A stretch of 64,000 nt of DNA from CAVRQM01 sp963723455 (GTDB lineage: Bacteria; Pseudomonadota; Alphaproteobacteria; Acetobacterales; Acetobacteraceae): NCBI GenBank assembly GCA_963723455.1, contig CAVRQM010000001.1, positions 1,488,001 through 1,552,000 on the forward strand. The letters are read 5' to 3'. Every line of letters begins with the position of its first letter. The first letter of the stretch is position 1. A program made the translations under genes and the position numbers. Below are positions 12,901-20,266 of this stretch, piece by piece. The notes under the pieces were generated by a model. That model worked only from the letters and a program-made list of their open reading frames with translations, did no database searches and was not told the DNA's origin.

Positions 12901-14390
12901 GCCGGCAGGGCGTGCGCCGGCCAGCGCAGGATGAAGCCGCTGCGCAGCGCGCCGGGCCAGTCGGGAAAGGCGTCGCGCACGTCGCGCCGGCCCAGGCCCA
13001 GATGCGCCCGGCTGGGCGGTCCGCCATCCAGCGACACATCGACGCGGGCGATGCCCGAGCGGGCCAGCGCCCAGCCCTCGATGACCAGCTGCCCGGCCAT
13101 CGGGTCGCGCGCGTGCGCGCCAGCCAAAGCCGGGTTTTCCACCATCAGGCGGACGTCGCCGTCCATATCGGCGACCACGTCCGGCGTGGCGGCCGCGTCG
13201 TGCGGCTGCAACTGGCCGGCGTCGTGCGCACCCAGCGTCAGCAGCAGGGTGCGGCTGTCGCCCAGCGCGTTGGCGGCGACGATCGCCAGCTGGTGCGCCC
13301 CGGTGATGCGCTCGGCCACCCGCGTCGCATAGGCGAACCCCGATCGCCGCGCCTGCGCGACCCCCGGATGCCGCTCGGCCACGTCGGCGCGGACGCGGCC
13401 CAGCTCGGCCGCGCCGATGCGCCGGCCGTCCAGGAACACCGCGACCTCGCTGATGCCGCGCGCGCACACCGCCCAGCCGGACAGCTCCAGCCGCCCGTCG
13501 ATGGAGAGCGTGGCCGCGTCGCAATAGGGGTGGATCATGCGCTCGGGATCCAGCGCATCCGCGCCCGCGCCCGGATCAGGCCCGGCCGCCGTCGCCGCCT
13601 CGCGCGCGGCCAGGCGCAGCGGCAGCACCGCGGTCGCCGCCGCGCCGTCGCGGCCGCGTGCCTGCAGCGTGATCCCGCCCGCGCCTGCGCCGTGCGGCAG
13701 CGGGGCGGCGAAGGCGAAGCCGGACAGCGCCGCGTCGGGATAGCCGGGATGCAGGGCGGCCACGTCGTCGCGCCGGCCGCGCACCTGCGCCAGGCCGAGC
13801 AATTCGCCGCCCGCGAACACCTCGACCGCATCCAGCCCGCCACGCGCCAGCACCCAGCCGCCGACCTGCAGCCGGCCGGCGGCATCGACCACGCAGCGCT
13901 CGGGACGCAGGATCACCGGCGGCGGCAGGCAATCCGGCAGCGTCCCGATGCCCGCATCGGGCGTGGCGGCGCGCAGCACGGCCTCGCCTGCATCGCCGGG
14001 ATCCGTCTCGACCGCGTAGCCGGCGCGGGCCAGTTCGCCCGCCTCGCCGCTGGCCACCAGATCGAAGGCGAGCGGCGCGGCCAGGGCGGCCGACAGCACG
14101 CGCACGGTCAGGGCGAAGGCGCAATCGCCGCCCGCGCCGTATGCGACGGCGGCGGCGGCGACCTCGCGCCCGGCCAGATGCAGGCCGACGCGCGTGACCC
14201 GCGCCGCGCCGTCGGCCACAGCGCCGCGCAGCAGGAAATCGTGGCCGCCGTCGAACACCGTGCGCGGCGCCGCGCCGAGCAGCAGCAGCGCCGGCGCGCC
14301 GGCCGTCTCTGCCGGGCGGACGGCGACCGAGGCGGCGCGCGCCATTCTCAGTGCTGCGGCGGTTCGGCGGGCGGGCGGGCGGTGCTGCAT
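9948..14390 (-). CDS. Giant multidomain glycosyltransferase: three sandwich-like repeats, two GT2 domains, GT9 (heptosyltransferase) domain
   Basis: About 1480 residues. N-terminal third: three repeats of about 110 residues, each with a GWxxARxGxxxVxVxxDG pattern and a downstream R-x-DV...P-G-x...SGF signature (near residues 175, 300 and 425). Middle: a degenerate GT2 domain (FLYADEERTD, FLKPGWSPDLLLSTNYVG), then a canonical GT2 domain with VSIIIPTCG and the metal-binding FLNDDVE, plus the GGFDERHSIVNNDVDFCLR acceptor loop. C-terminus: a GT9 ADP-heptose transferase-like domain with RILAVKLDHIGDLVTALPALR, IIHPGAGSRLKQWP and NDSGPKHIAASLGVPT. It probably builds a surface polysaccharide or glycoprotein glycan in the cytoplasm. 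Start uncertain: a TTG at 14459 and ATGs at 14390 and 14345 are in frame. Confidence 0.85.
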   Translation of the reverse strand: MQHRPPARRTAAALRMARAASVAVRPAETAGAPALLLLGAAPRTVFDGGHDFLLRGAVADGAARVTRVGLHLAGREVAAAAVAYGAGGDCAFALTVRVLSAALAAPLAFDLVASGEAGELARAGYAVETDPGDAGEAVLRAATPDAGIGTLPDCLPPPVILRPERCVVDAAGRLQVGGWVLARGGLDAVEVFAGGELLGLAQVRGRRDDVAALHPGYPDAALSGFAFAAPLPHGAGAGGITLQARGRDGAAATAVLPLRLAAREAATAAGPDPGAGADALDPERMIHPYCDAATLSIDGRLELSGWAVCARGISEVAVFLDGRRIGAAELGRVRADVAERHPGVAQARRSGFAYATRVAERITGAHQLAIVAANALGDSRTLLLTLGAHDAGQLQPHDAAATPDVVADMDGDVRLMVENPALAGAHARDPMAGQLVIEGWALARSGIARVDVSLDGGPPSRAHLGLGRRDVRDAFPDWPGALRSGFILRWPAHALPAGDHLVLVRAEANDGAILTSRFGLQVLPDPGAAADGGRPASRSLTALGEDALRRLDCRARFLLAVPLAGAADAAAAARTLASLRAQSFADWELLLVTSQPDAAVRLLDGSADDAGGAARVVRPAGLDQAIRRAAASPQGGRVLVGALCPGDTLAPDALLQVALAAGLHPHAEFLYADEERTDPARGVRAAFLKPGWSPDLLLSTNYVGRPWFADAALLHRAGVTARLLAEQGQYECVLRCTEQARGIEHIPLLLGQSCDTARDAAGDDAAGHRAAERAALRRAMARRGIAGDLLDGRAPGSYRVRRRPGDAGLVSIIIPTCGVDDRVRACIDSIHARTAYRDFEIVCIDNIPPGPSACRSWIRRHADRVVSVPGAFNWSRFNNQAARAAGGDYLLFLNDDVEIEHEDWLDALLEHAQRPEVGVVGARLLYPDRTVQHAGIFLTALGTGRHAFRYLAEADAGYFGLATVQREVSAVTGACMMVPAGLFRALGGFDERHSIVNNDVDFCLRAGRAGRHAVFTPHAQLIHHELASRAGLRDEYDRARFAGAWRSLYAAGDRFHNPGLAKGCDDLRPDAEPLQAVCAPRPLFERARIQRILAVKLDHIGDLVTALPALRRLRSSFPHARLSLLAGKSAASLPAVARLVDEIIPFEFFHARSELGANSLDDAALSELRQRLAPHRFDLAVDLRKQTDTRPILRQSGARWLAGYDHQGRFPWLDVALEWEGDASLQRKRTHVGDDLLRLVDAVALAAEADDAADPGDRSDGARLTFLPARVRAKFARPVAIIHPGAGSRLKQWPVEHFAALIVLLAERNQMQSVLIGGADEAALAASVIKALGRRRCAVSLAGAVSLADLPALLGAGALFVGNDSGPKHIAASLGVPTIGIHSGAVDAVEWGPAGPRAVALQRRMSCSPCYLSKAEDCSRGLACLTELEPREVHRYCELLLARAATRPAVAETVLPRQSSQRRGHDASRRTTDHMQGEAD

Positions 14391-14677
14391 GCGCGTGATC
14401 GTCCTGCGGCCGGCCGGTGCGGACGGGCCGGAGGGCGGCGGCGTCGGCTGGACAAGCAAAGTCCATCGCCGCAGCGCGGAACGCCAATCAGAAGATCATC
14501 AATAAAACCGGATGCAGACGGGCCCGAGGTTGACGCTTGTTTAACACACTTTCGACGACCGACCGCCGTGCGCAGGCACTAGACAGCATGCAGCGCCAGA
14601 GGGGCACGGCAAATCAGGTCACCGATGCCGCGCCGGTCCCTCCGGCTTCGCGGCGATCAGACGCAAAGAGGTTCGCG

Positions 14678-15184
14678 ATGCTTCTCACCAGGTCCACTGG
14701 CGGCGACGCCGGCCCCGCCGGCGACCCGCCGCCGGCCGACGCCGCGGCGACCGCGGACGACGCGGTCGAATCCTACGCCACGCTCATCAACCGCCGCCTG
14801 CTGCTGCCCTCGCAGCGCACCAGCTACATCGCCGTCGAGCCGCACTACCTGCTGCGCTGCCTGCGCCCCGACATCGTCCGCATCCATGTCGATGAGACCT
14901 GGTACTGCCGCCAGTATCCCGACGTGGTCGAGGCGCTGGCGGAGGGCAAGATCGCCTCGGCGCGCGAGCACTACGAGCGGTTCGGCTACCTGGAACACCG
15001 CATCCCGTACCGCATCGAGGTGCATGAGGAGTGGTACCTGGCGCAGTACGACGACATCCGCCGCGCCGTCGCCGGCGGCGAGTTCGCCAGCGGCCAGCAG
15101 CATTTCATCGAGGTCGGCTATCGCGAGGGCCGCTTCCCGCATCCGAACTTCCGGCTGCGCCTGACCGGCCGGCGCGCGGCGTGA
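14678..15184 (+). CDS. Small protein with two copies of a ~40-residue WY...YPDV repeat
   Basis: The protein has 168 residues. After a low-complexity N-terminus (residues 1-40), it contains two tandem repeats, at about 100-142 (VDETWYCRQYPDVVEAL) and 143-160 (HEEWYLAQYDDIRRAV). Each has W-Y, Y-x-D-[IV], A-x-x-x-G, [HQ]-[HY] and a G-Y-x-E-x-R ending. A related copy sits at the N-terminus of the next gene. I do not know a function; the location suggests a scaffold or targeting role for the glycosyltransferases. The start at 14678 is preceded by AAAGAGG, a better Shine-Dalgarno than the upstream in-frame ATG at 14537. Divergent from the giant glycosyltransferase gene. Confidence 0.6.
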   Translation: MLLTRSTGGDAGPAGDPPPADAAATADDAVESYATLINRRLLLPSQRTSYIAVEPHYLLRCLRPDIVRIHVDETWYCRQYPDVVEALAEGKIASAREHYERFGYLEHRIPYRIEVHEEWYLAQYDDIRRAVAGGEFASGQQHFIEVGYREGRFPHPNFRLRLTGRRAA

Positions 15185-15201
15185 GCGGGGGCTGACGCGG
15201 C

Positions 15202-16821
15202 ATGGACGTGCTCGATCGCAACGATCCGCTGCTGGTCATGGAGCATGAGATCCAGGGCCGCCTGTCGCACGCCGCGCGCCCGCCGGCCGCCGAGCTGTTC
15301 GACGAGGACGCCTACCTCAAGGCGTTCCCCGACATCGCCCGCTCGATTGCCGCCGGCGAGTGGCGCTCGGCCATGCACCACTACATCGAGCACGGCCAGC
15401 GCGAGGACCGGTTGCGCGACGAGCGCTATCGCGTGGCGTTCAGGACCGGCGACACCGCGACATTCCCCGCTGCCTGCATCGACGCGGTGTTCGTCGGCCG
15501 CTCCGGCCATTGCTTCGTCATCGGCTGGATCGACGACGGCGCCGCATCGCTGGCGCGCGTCGATCTGGTGGCCGGCGGCAAGGTCGTCGCCACCACGCGC
15601 CAGGTCGCCCGCCGCCGCCGCGAGGATGCCGAGGCGGTCGCCACGTCGGCGCACGGCACGCTGCTGGGCTTCTGGACCATGCTGGAGGGCGCGCCGCACG
15701 CCGACCTGGGCAACGAGCCGAAGATCGTGCTGACCACCGCCGGCGAGCAGCGCAGCTTCGCCGTCAAGCCGAGCCTGGTTGCCGACGAGCAGCTGCGCGA
15801 GCTGGCGCTGGAATACTTCGCCGCCTCCGGCTATTTCGGCAACCCCCACATCGAGTCTCACATCCAGCTTGAGGGCGGGGCCGGGGCCGCGGTGATCGGG
15901 CTGAACGTCGCCATCTCTCGCCGCATCATGGCCGGCGCCTATCACGCCCGCTTCGGCCCGGCGCGCAAATCCTATGACGGGTCCATCGTCGTCTGCCTGT
16001 ACGGCAAGGCGGAGTTCCTGTTCCTGCAGGCCGCGCTGTTTTCCAACAGCGAGGGCTGGCAGCGCTACGAGTTCGTCTATGTCTCGAACAGTCCCGAGCT
16101 GGCCGAGACGCTGCTGAAGGAAGCGGCGCTGGCCGCGCGGCTGTACGACGTCAGCATCACCCTGGTCATCCTGCCCGGCAATGCCGGGTTCGGGGCGGCC
16201 AACAACGCCGCCGTCGGGCTGGCGCGCAGCCGGCGCATCCTGGTGGTCAACCCGGACGTGTTCCCGCGCCGCACCGACTGGGCGGCCCGCCACGCCGAGC
16301 TGGTGCGCGCGCTGCCGGCCGAGCAGACCGCGATGTTCGGCGTGCCGCTGTACTACGACGACGGATCGCTGATGCATGGCGGCATGTTCTTCGAATCCGA
16401 CACCGGATTGTCGGTGCGCGGCGATCAGGTGCAGCACCGGCGCATGATCCGCGTCGAGCATTACGGCAAGGGCGCGCCGGCCGCCGAGACGCGCTTCGTC
16501 GCGTCCCGCCCGGTGCCGGCGATCACCGGCGCGTTCATCTCGGCCGACCGCGGCTGGTTCGAATCGCTCGGCGGGTTCTCGTTGGAATATGTGTTCGGCC
16601 ATTACGAGGACGCCGATCTGTGCCTGAAAAGCCTGTCCGCCGGCCGCCCGGTGTGGATGCACGACGTGCCGTTCTGGCATTTCGAGGGCAAGGGATCGAC
16701 GCGCCGGCTGGTGCACGAAGGCGGTTCGCAGATCAACCGCTGGCACTTCACCCGGACCTGGGGCGACCTGGTGCATGCCGAACTGCTCGGCCGCGCGCCG
16801 AAACGGATCTCCGTCGCATGA
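15202..16821 (+). CDS. GT2-family glycosyltransferase with N-terminal repeat
   Basis: The 539-residue protein begins with one copy of the neighbouring gene's repeat (FDEDAYLKAFPDIARSI, about residues 33-70). It then has a variable domain (about 90-190) and a GT2 domain from about 260: SIVVCLYGKAEFL, the NAGFGAANNAAV motif typical of rhamnosyl- and WbbL-like enzymes, VVNPDVFP as the DxD-equivalent, and FGHYEDADLCLK near the end. It is predicted to transfer a sugar from an NDP-sugar to a surface glycan in the cytoplasm; donor and acceptor cannot be read from the sequence. It follows the repeat protein by 17 nt and overlaps the next GT4 gene by ATGA, so the three genes look like one operon. Confidence 0.85.
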   Translation: MDVLDRNDPLLVMEHEIQGRLSHAARPPAAELFDEDAYLKAFPDIARSIAAGEWRSAMHHYIEHGQREDRLRDERYRVAFRTGDTATFPAACIDAVFVGRSGHCFVIGWIDDGAASLARVDLVAGGKVVATTRQVARRRREDAEAVATSAHGTLLGFWTMLEGAPHADLGNEPKIVLTTAGEQRSFAVKPSLVADEQLRELALEYFAASGYFGNPHIESHIQLEGGAGAAVIGLNVAISRRIMAGAYHARFGPARKSYDGSIVVCLYGKAEFLFLQAALFSNSEGWQRYEFVYVSNSPELAETLLKEAALAARLYDVSITLVILPGNAGFGAANNAAVGLARSRRILVVNPDVFPRRTDWAARHAELVRALPAEQTAMFGVPLYYDDGSLMHGGMFFESDTGLSVRGDQVQHRRMIRVEHYGKGAPAAETRFVASRPVPAITGAFISADRGWFESLGGFSLEYVFGHYEDADLCLKSLSAGRPVWMHDVPFWHFEGKGSTRRLVHEGGSQINRWHFTRTWGDLVHAELLGRAPKRISVA

Positions 16822-18197
16822 AAAAGCCGAGGCCAGCCGCGAAGTCGGGCGCAATCGTGCCGGCAACCGTGCCCGCGCCCGTGCCGCCGATCGCCGCGCC
16901 GCCGCGCCGCCGGGTGCTGCTGATCAGCCTGTTCCACCCCGAGCTGGTGCGCGGCGGCGCGCAGCAGGTGTGCTACGAGCTGTTCCAGGAACTGCGCGCC
17001 GCGCCCGACATCGAGCCGTTCCTGCTCGCCTCGATCGACAGCTCGTATCCGTCGCTGTTCAAAAGCGGCGCGCGCATCACCGGGTTCGACGGCCGGCCCA
17101 ACGAGTTCCTGTACCTGTCCGCCGATTACGACCATCTGTGGCACCGCAGCACCTCGCCGCTGCATGTCGAGGCGTTCATCGAGTTCCTGGAGATGGTCCG
17201 CCCGGACGTGGTGCACTTCCACCACTTCCTGACCTTCGGCATCGACCTGGTCAGCCTGACGCGCAAGGTGCTGCCGGGCGCGCGGATCGTGTTCACCTTC
17301 CACGAGTTCCTGAGCATCTGCCAGGCCGACGGCCACATGATCCGCAAGACGGACCGCTCGCTGTGCACGCAGGCCAGCCCGGTGCGCTGCCACCAGTGTT
17401 TCCCGGACCGCTCGCCGGAACAGTTCCTGATGCGCAAGATGTGGTTCATGCGCCATCTGCGCGAGGCCGACGCGTACACCTGCCCCAGCCGCTTCATGAT
17501 CGAGCACTACGTCGCCTGGGGTCTGGACCGCGCGCGCATCCATCATGTGACCAACGGCCAGGCCGATTACTCCGGCAGCGTGCGCCTGCCGGTCGCCGAG
17601 GGGCCGAAGCGCCGGTTCGGATTCTTCGGCCAGCTCGTCGATGTCAAGGGCGTGCAGGTGCTGCTGCGGGCGGTGGCGATCCTGCGCGCCGAGGGGTTCA
17701 CGGATTTCTCGGTGGAGCTGAACGGCGACAATCTGCGCTACGCCAGCCCCGCGGTGCGCGAGGAGATCGAGGCGTTCCTGGCCGCCGAGGCGGCGCTGCC
17801 GGCCGAGCAGCGGATCGTGCGCTACAACGGATCGTATCACGTGGACCAGCTGCGCAGCCGCATGGCCCGGGTGGACTGGTGCGTGGTGCCGTCGATCTGG
17901 TGGGAGATCTTCGGGCTGGTGATTTCCGAGGCCTGGATGTTCCGCCGCCCGGTCATCTGCTCCAACGTCGGCGGCCCGGCCGAGCGCATCGGCGACGACG
18001 TGAACGGCCTGCATTTCGAGATGGGCGACGCGCAGTCGCTCGCCGCCACGATCCGCCGCGCGTGCAGCGAGGAGGGGTTGTGGGAACGGCTGGTGAGCGC
18101 CCTTCCGGAGCCGCCGACGCGGGCGGCGATGCTGGCGGGGTATCGGGAGGTCTATGGGTTGGGGGCGGATAGGTTGGTTGCCGCTGCCGCCGCGTAG
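16818..18197 (+). CDS. GT4-family glycosyltransferase
   Basis: This 459-residue enzyme has two Rossmann-like halves. The N-terminal half has VLLISLFHPELVRGGAQQV and a cysteine-containing insert (CTQASPVRCHQCFPD, about residues 180-195) often seen in WcaI/WbuB-type GT4 enzymes. The C-terminal half has the GT4 core RFGFFGQLVDVKGVQVLL and VPSIWWEIFGLVISEAW, with the E-x7-E donor-binding motif. It probably acts on the same glycan as the upstream GT2 enzyme. The ATG lies inside the preceding gene's stop (ATGA), implying translational coupling. The 3' end marks the right edge of the GC-rich glycan block. Confidence 0.88.
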   Translation: MKKPRPAAKSGAIVPATVPAPVPPIAAPPRRRVLLISLFHPELVRGGAQQVCYELFQELRAAPDIEPFLLASIDSSYPSLFKSGARITGFDGRPNEFLYLSADYDHLWHRSTSPLHVEAFIEFLEMVRPDVVHFHHFLTFGIDLVSLTRKVLPGARIVFTFHEFLSICQADGHMIRKTDRSLCTQASPVRCHQCFPDRSPEQFLMRKMWFMRHLREADAYTCPSRFMIEHYVAWGLDRARIHHVTNGQADYSGSVRLPVAEGPKRRFGFFGQLVDVKGVQVLLRAVAILRAEGFTDFSVELNGDNLRYASPAVREEIEAFLAAEAALPAEQRIVRYNGSYHVDQLRSRMARVDWCVVPSIWWEIFGLVISEAWMFRRPVICSNVGGPAERIGDDVNGLHFEMGDAQSLAATIRRACSEEGLWERLVSALPEPPTRAAMLAGYREVYGLGADRLVAAAAA

Positions 18198-18386
18198 GCC
18201 GGTCACGAAGGCGTTGCTGTTCAGACCCGCTACGAACTCCTCACCGACCCCGGACGAGTCGGAGCGACACAGACAGTTATGTCAGAAGCCCGCTCACGCA
18301 TTACCTGTCCAAAATATCGCAACGTGTCTTGCTGGGGGCTGACCGCAGCATTTGGTGGGCGGTAGCCCTCATTTCTGAGTGGAGCA

Positions 18387-19136
18387 ATGATCATGAAAGA
18401 GGAAACCAAGGTCTTCATTGTAGGTCCCGCCCGATCGGGAACCTCCATTATGTTTTACGCAATGAAGGAGGTGTTTGGACTGCCTGGCCGCGGGGAAGGC
18501 CACGTCTTCCCGGCCATCCAGCGTGTAGTTCATTCGTTTTATTTGTATTCACGAGAGTTTGCTGGAGTTGATGGAGTTTTAGCGAAAGAGCTAGATACGA
18601 GGGAGTTCAAGCGCCACCTATCAGGTTACGTCCAAGATTTTTACAAACAGGCCCACAAGGGCGGCAGCTGGGTTGACAAGACGCCCGGTTCCGAAGCGAT
18701 CCTCGGAATAGTTCTTATAAAAGAAGTGTTCCCGCAATCGCGTATAATCGTAAATCGTCGAAGTGGAATCGAGGTTGTCAGGTCGCATCAGAGCAAATTC
18801 TCAGCTTCGCTCGAAGACGCCTGCCGAAGTTGGGTTAATTGCATGCAGGCAATCGTCAAAATTCGTGCCTCTGGTTTGTCATTCATTGAAGTTGATCAGT
18901 TCGATTTGACGAACCGGACGGAAGAGACCGCCAATGACATAAGCGTTTTCCTGGGAAGCCCGGATAAAAGTCCGCAATTGTGCTCTTACTTCCTCGGGAA
19001 GCGCACCGATCAGCATTCGAGCCACGACTGGCGAAACCGCCAGACGCTCGCTGATGTAGATTGGAGCGCATCTGAAAAGGCGTTGTTTCGGGAAGTCTGC
19101 GGCCCGGCAATGGATGCGTTCGGATATCCGATGTAG
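18387..19136 (+). CDS. Sulfotransferase-family protein
   Basis: The 249-residue protein opens with a P-loop-like 5'-phosphosulfate-binding motif (VFIVGPARSGTSIMFYAM). It carries the 3'-phosphate-binding segment RIIVNRRSGIEVVRSH near residue 120 and VDKTPG near 95, all typical of PAPS-dependent sulfotransferases. It would transfer sulfate from PAPS to a hydroxyl on a glycan, lipid or peptide; the position next to glycosyltransferases favours a surface glycan. Its base composition is clearly less GC-rich than its neighbours, which suggests recent transfer. The ATG at 18387 has GGAG six bases upstream; a second ATG two codons later is possible. Confidence 0.82.
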   Translation: MIMKEETKVFIVGPARSGTSIMFYAMKEVFGLPGRGEGHVFPAIQRVVHSFYLYSREFAGVDGVLAKELDTREFKRHLSGYVQDFYKQAHKGGSWVDKTPGSEAILGIVLIKEVFPQSRIIVNRRSGIEVVRSHQSKFSASLEDACRSWVNCMQAIVKIRASGLSFIEVDQFDLTNRTEETANDISVFLGSPDKSPQLCSYFLGKRTDQHSSHDWRNRQTLADVDWSASEKALFREVCGPAMDAFGYPM

Positions 19137-19169
19137 AAAGCTCCGCGGCACGCTCGACTGGAGGCTCGC

Positions 19170-20216
19170 GTGAACGCACGTGCTGGCATCCGAAGCGCGA
19201 TCAGCGCTGTCTTGGTATGGGCCGGACCGGCCTTTGCCCAGAGGACGGCGCCACCTCCGAAAGTCTGGTTTGCTGCTACGGAGCCCGTGTGGCGCAGCGT
19301 CCGACACTGGGGAGAAAACGACTACATGCAGCTGTTCGCTGTAGGTGGCGAGTGGTCGCAGGCTGCCCAACATGTTTCGGTATTTGAGGTTACAAAGCGG
19401 TTCATTCTGGAATTGCCGGACAAGGATGTCTCCAGCGTTGTCAGATGGCTGCACCAGCGGGGTATCGCGCTTTCCGTGCAGATGACGCCACTTGTCGCAA
19501 CCAAGGCGTGCGGACTCGGCGTCGAGGGGTATGGTCCGCCGGATGACATGGCCCGGGTCGCCGAGAAGCTGAAGCGACTAGGAGGCGACTTGGGCTACCT
19601 GCGCATGGATGAGCCACTTTGGTACGGTCACGTCTTCAATCAACGCGGGCTTGCAGTCGGATGTCATTTGCCGATAGGCGAGATCGCCCAGGAGACGGTC
19701 AGGAAGCTGGGCCAGGTCCGCCGGATGTATCCGAAAGTGCGGATTGGCGATATTGAACCGCTAGGAGCGGCGGTGCGCGGTTGGGTTCCAGAATTGAGCG
19801 AATGGATGTCGGCGTTCCGAAGCCAAGCTGGCGAGACGCTGGCATTTTTGCACGCCGACATCGTCTGGACGGAGCCGGACTGGCAGAGTCAGCTCCGCAA
19901 CATTGCTCACGTCCTGCAGCACGAAGAAGTCGCGCTTGGCATCATCTACGACGGCACCCTGAGCGACGCGACGGATCACGACTGGACTAAAGACGCGATC
20001 GGACATTTCACGTTTGTCGAAGGCCGCATGGGAATTGTTCCAGAACAGGCAATCATTCAATCCTGGATGAACCGCCCCGCCAGGATGCTCCCCGAGGGCA
20101 TGGATGGTAGCCTAACCGGTCTCCTGGCCGACTACCTGACGTGGCACGGCGTCAGGCTTAATCATCCCAACGCGGCCGAGATTGGCACAACAGCGGCAAG
20201 CCCGACGCGGCGGTGA
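19170..20216 (+). CDS. Exported protein of unknown family, probably an alpha/beta barrel
   Basis: This 348-residue protein starts at a GTG with a strong GGAGG before it. It has a signal peptide (MNARAGIRSAISAVLVWAGP, cleavage after AFA near residue 23). Alternating strand-helix segments with patterns such as YLRMDEPLWYGH, RIGDIEPLG and LAFLHADIVW suggest a TIM-barrel, possibly glycoside-hydrolase-like, with acidic residues at strand ends (DEP, DIEP, HAD). I cannot name a family. It follows the sulfotransferase by 33 nt on the same strand and shares its lower GC, so it probably belongs to the same acquired unit. A role in processing an exported glycan is only a guess. Confidence 0.6.
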   Translation: MNARAGIRSAISAVLVWAGPAFAQRTAPPPKVWFAATEPVWRSVRHWGENDYMQLFAVGGEWSQAAQHVSVFEVTKRFILELPDKDVSSVVRWLHQRGIALSVQMTPLVATKACGLGVEGYGPPDDMARVAEKLKRLGGDLGYLRMDEPLWYGHVFNQRGLAVGCHLPIGEIAQETVRKLGQVRRMYPKVRIGDIEPLGAAVRGWVPELSEWMSAFRSQAGETLAFLHADIVWTEPDWQSQLRNIAHVLQHEEVALGIIYDGTLSDATDHDWTKDAIGHFTFVEGRMGIVPEQAIIQSWMNRPARMLPEGMDGSLTGLLADYLTWHGVRLNHPNAAEIGTTAASPTRR

Positions 20217-20266
20217 TCCGATCACCGGCCGAGTCCGAACAAGCGGGCGAAAAGGCTCCGCCTTGG

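Noticed and set aside
11223..14582. 1119-codon plus-strand open frame opposite the giant glycosyltransferase
   Set aside because: Antisense shadow; the minus strand has clear GT motifs in order, while this frame has none.
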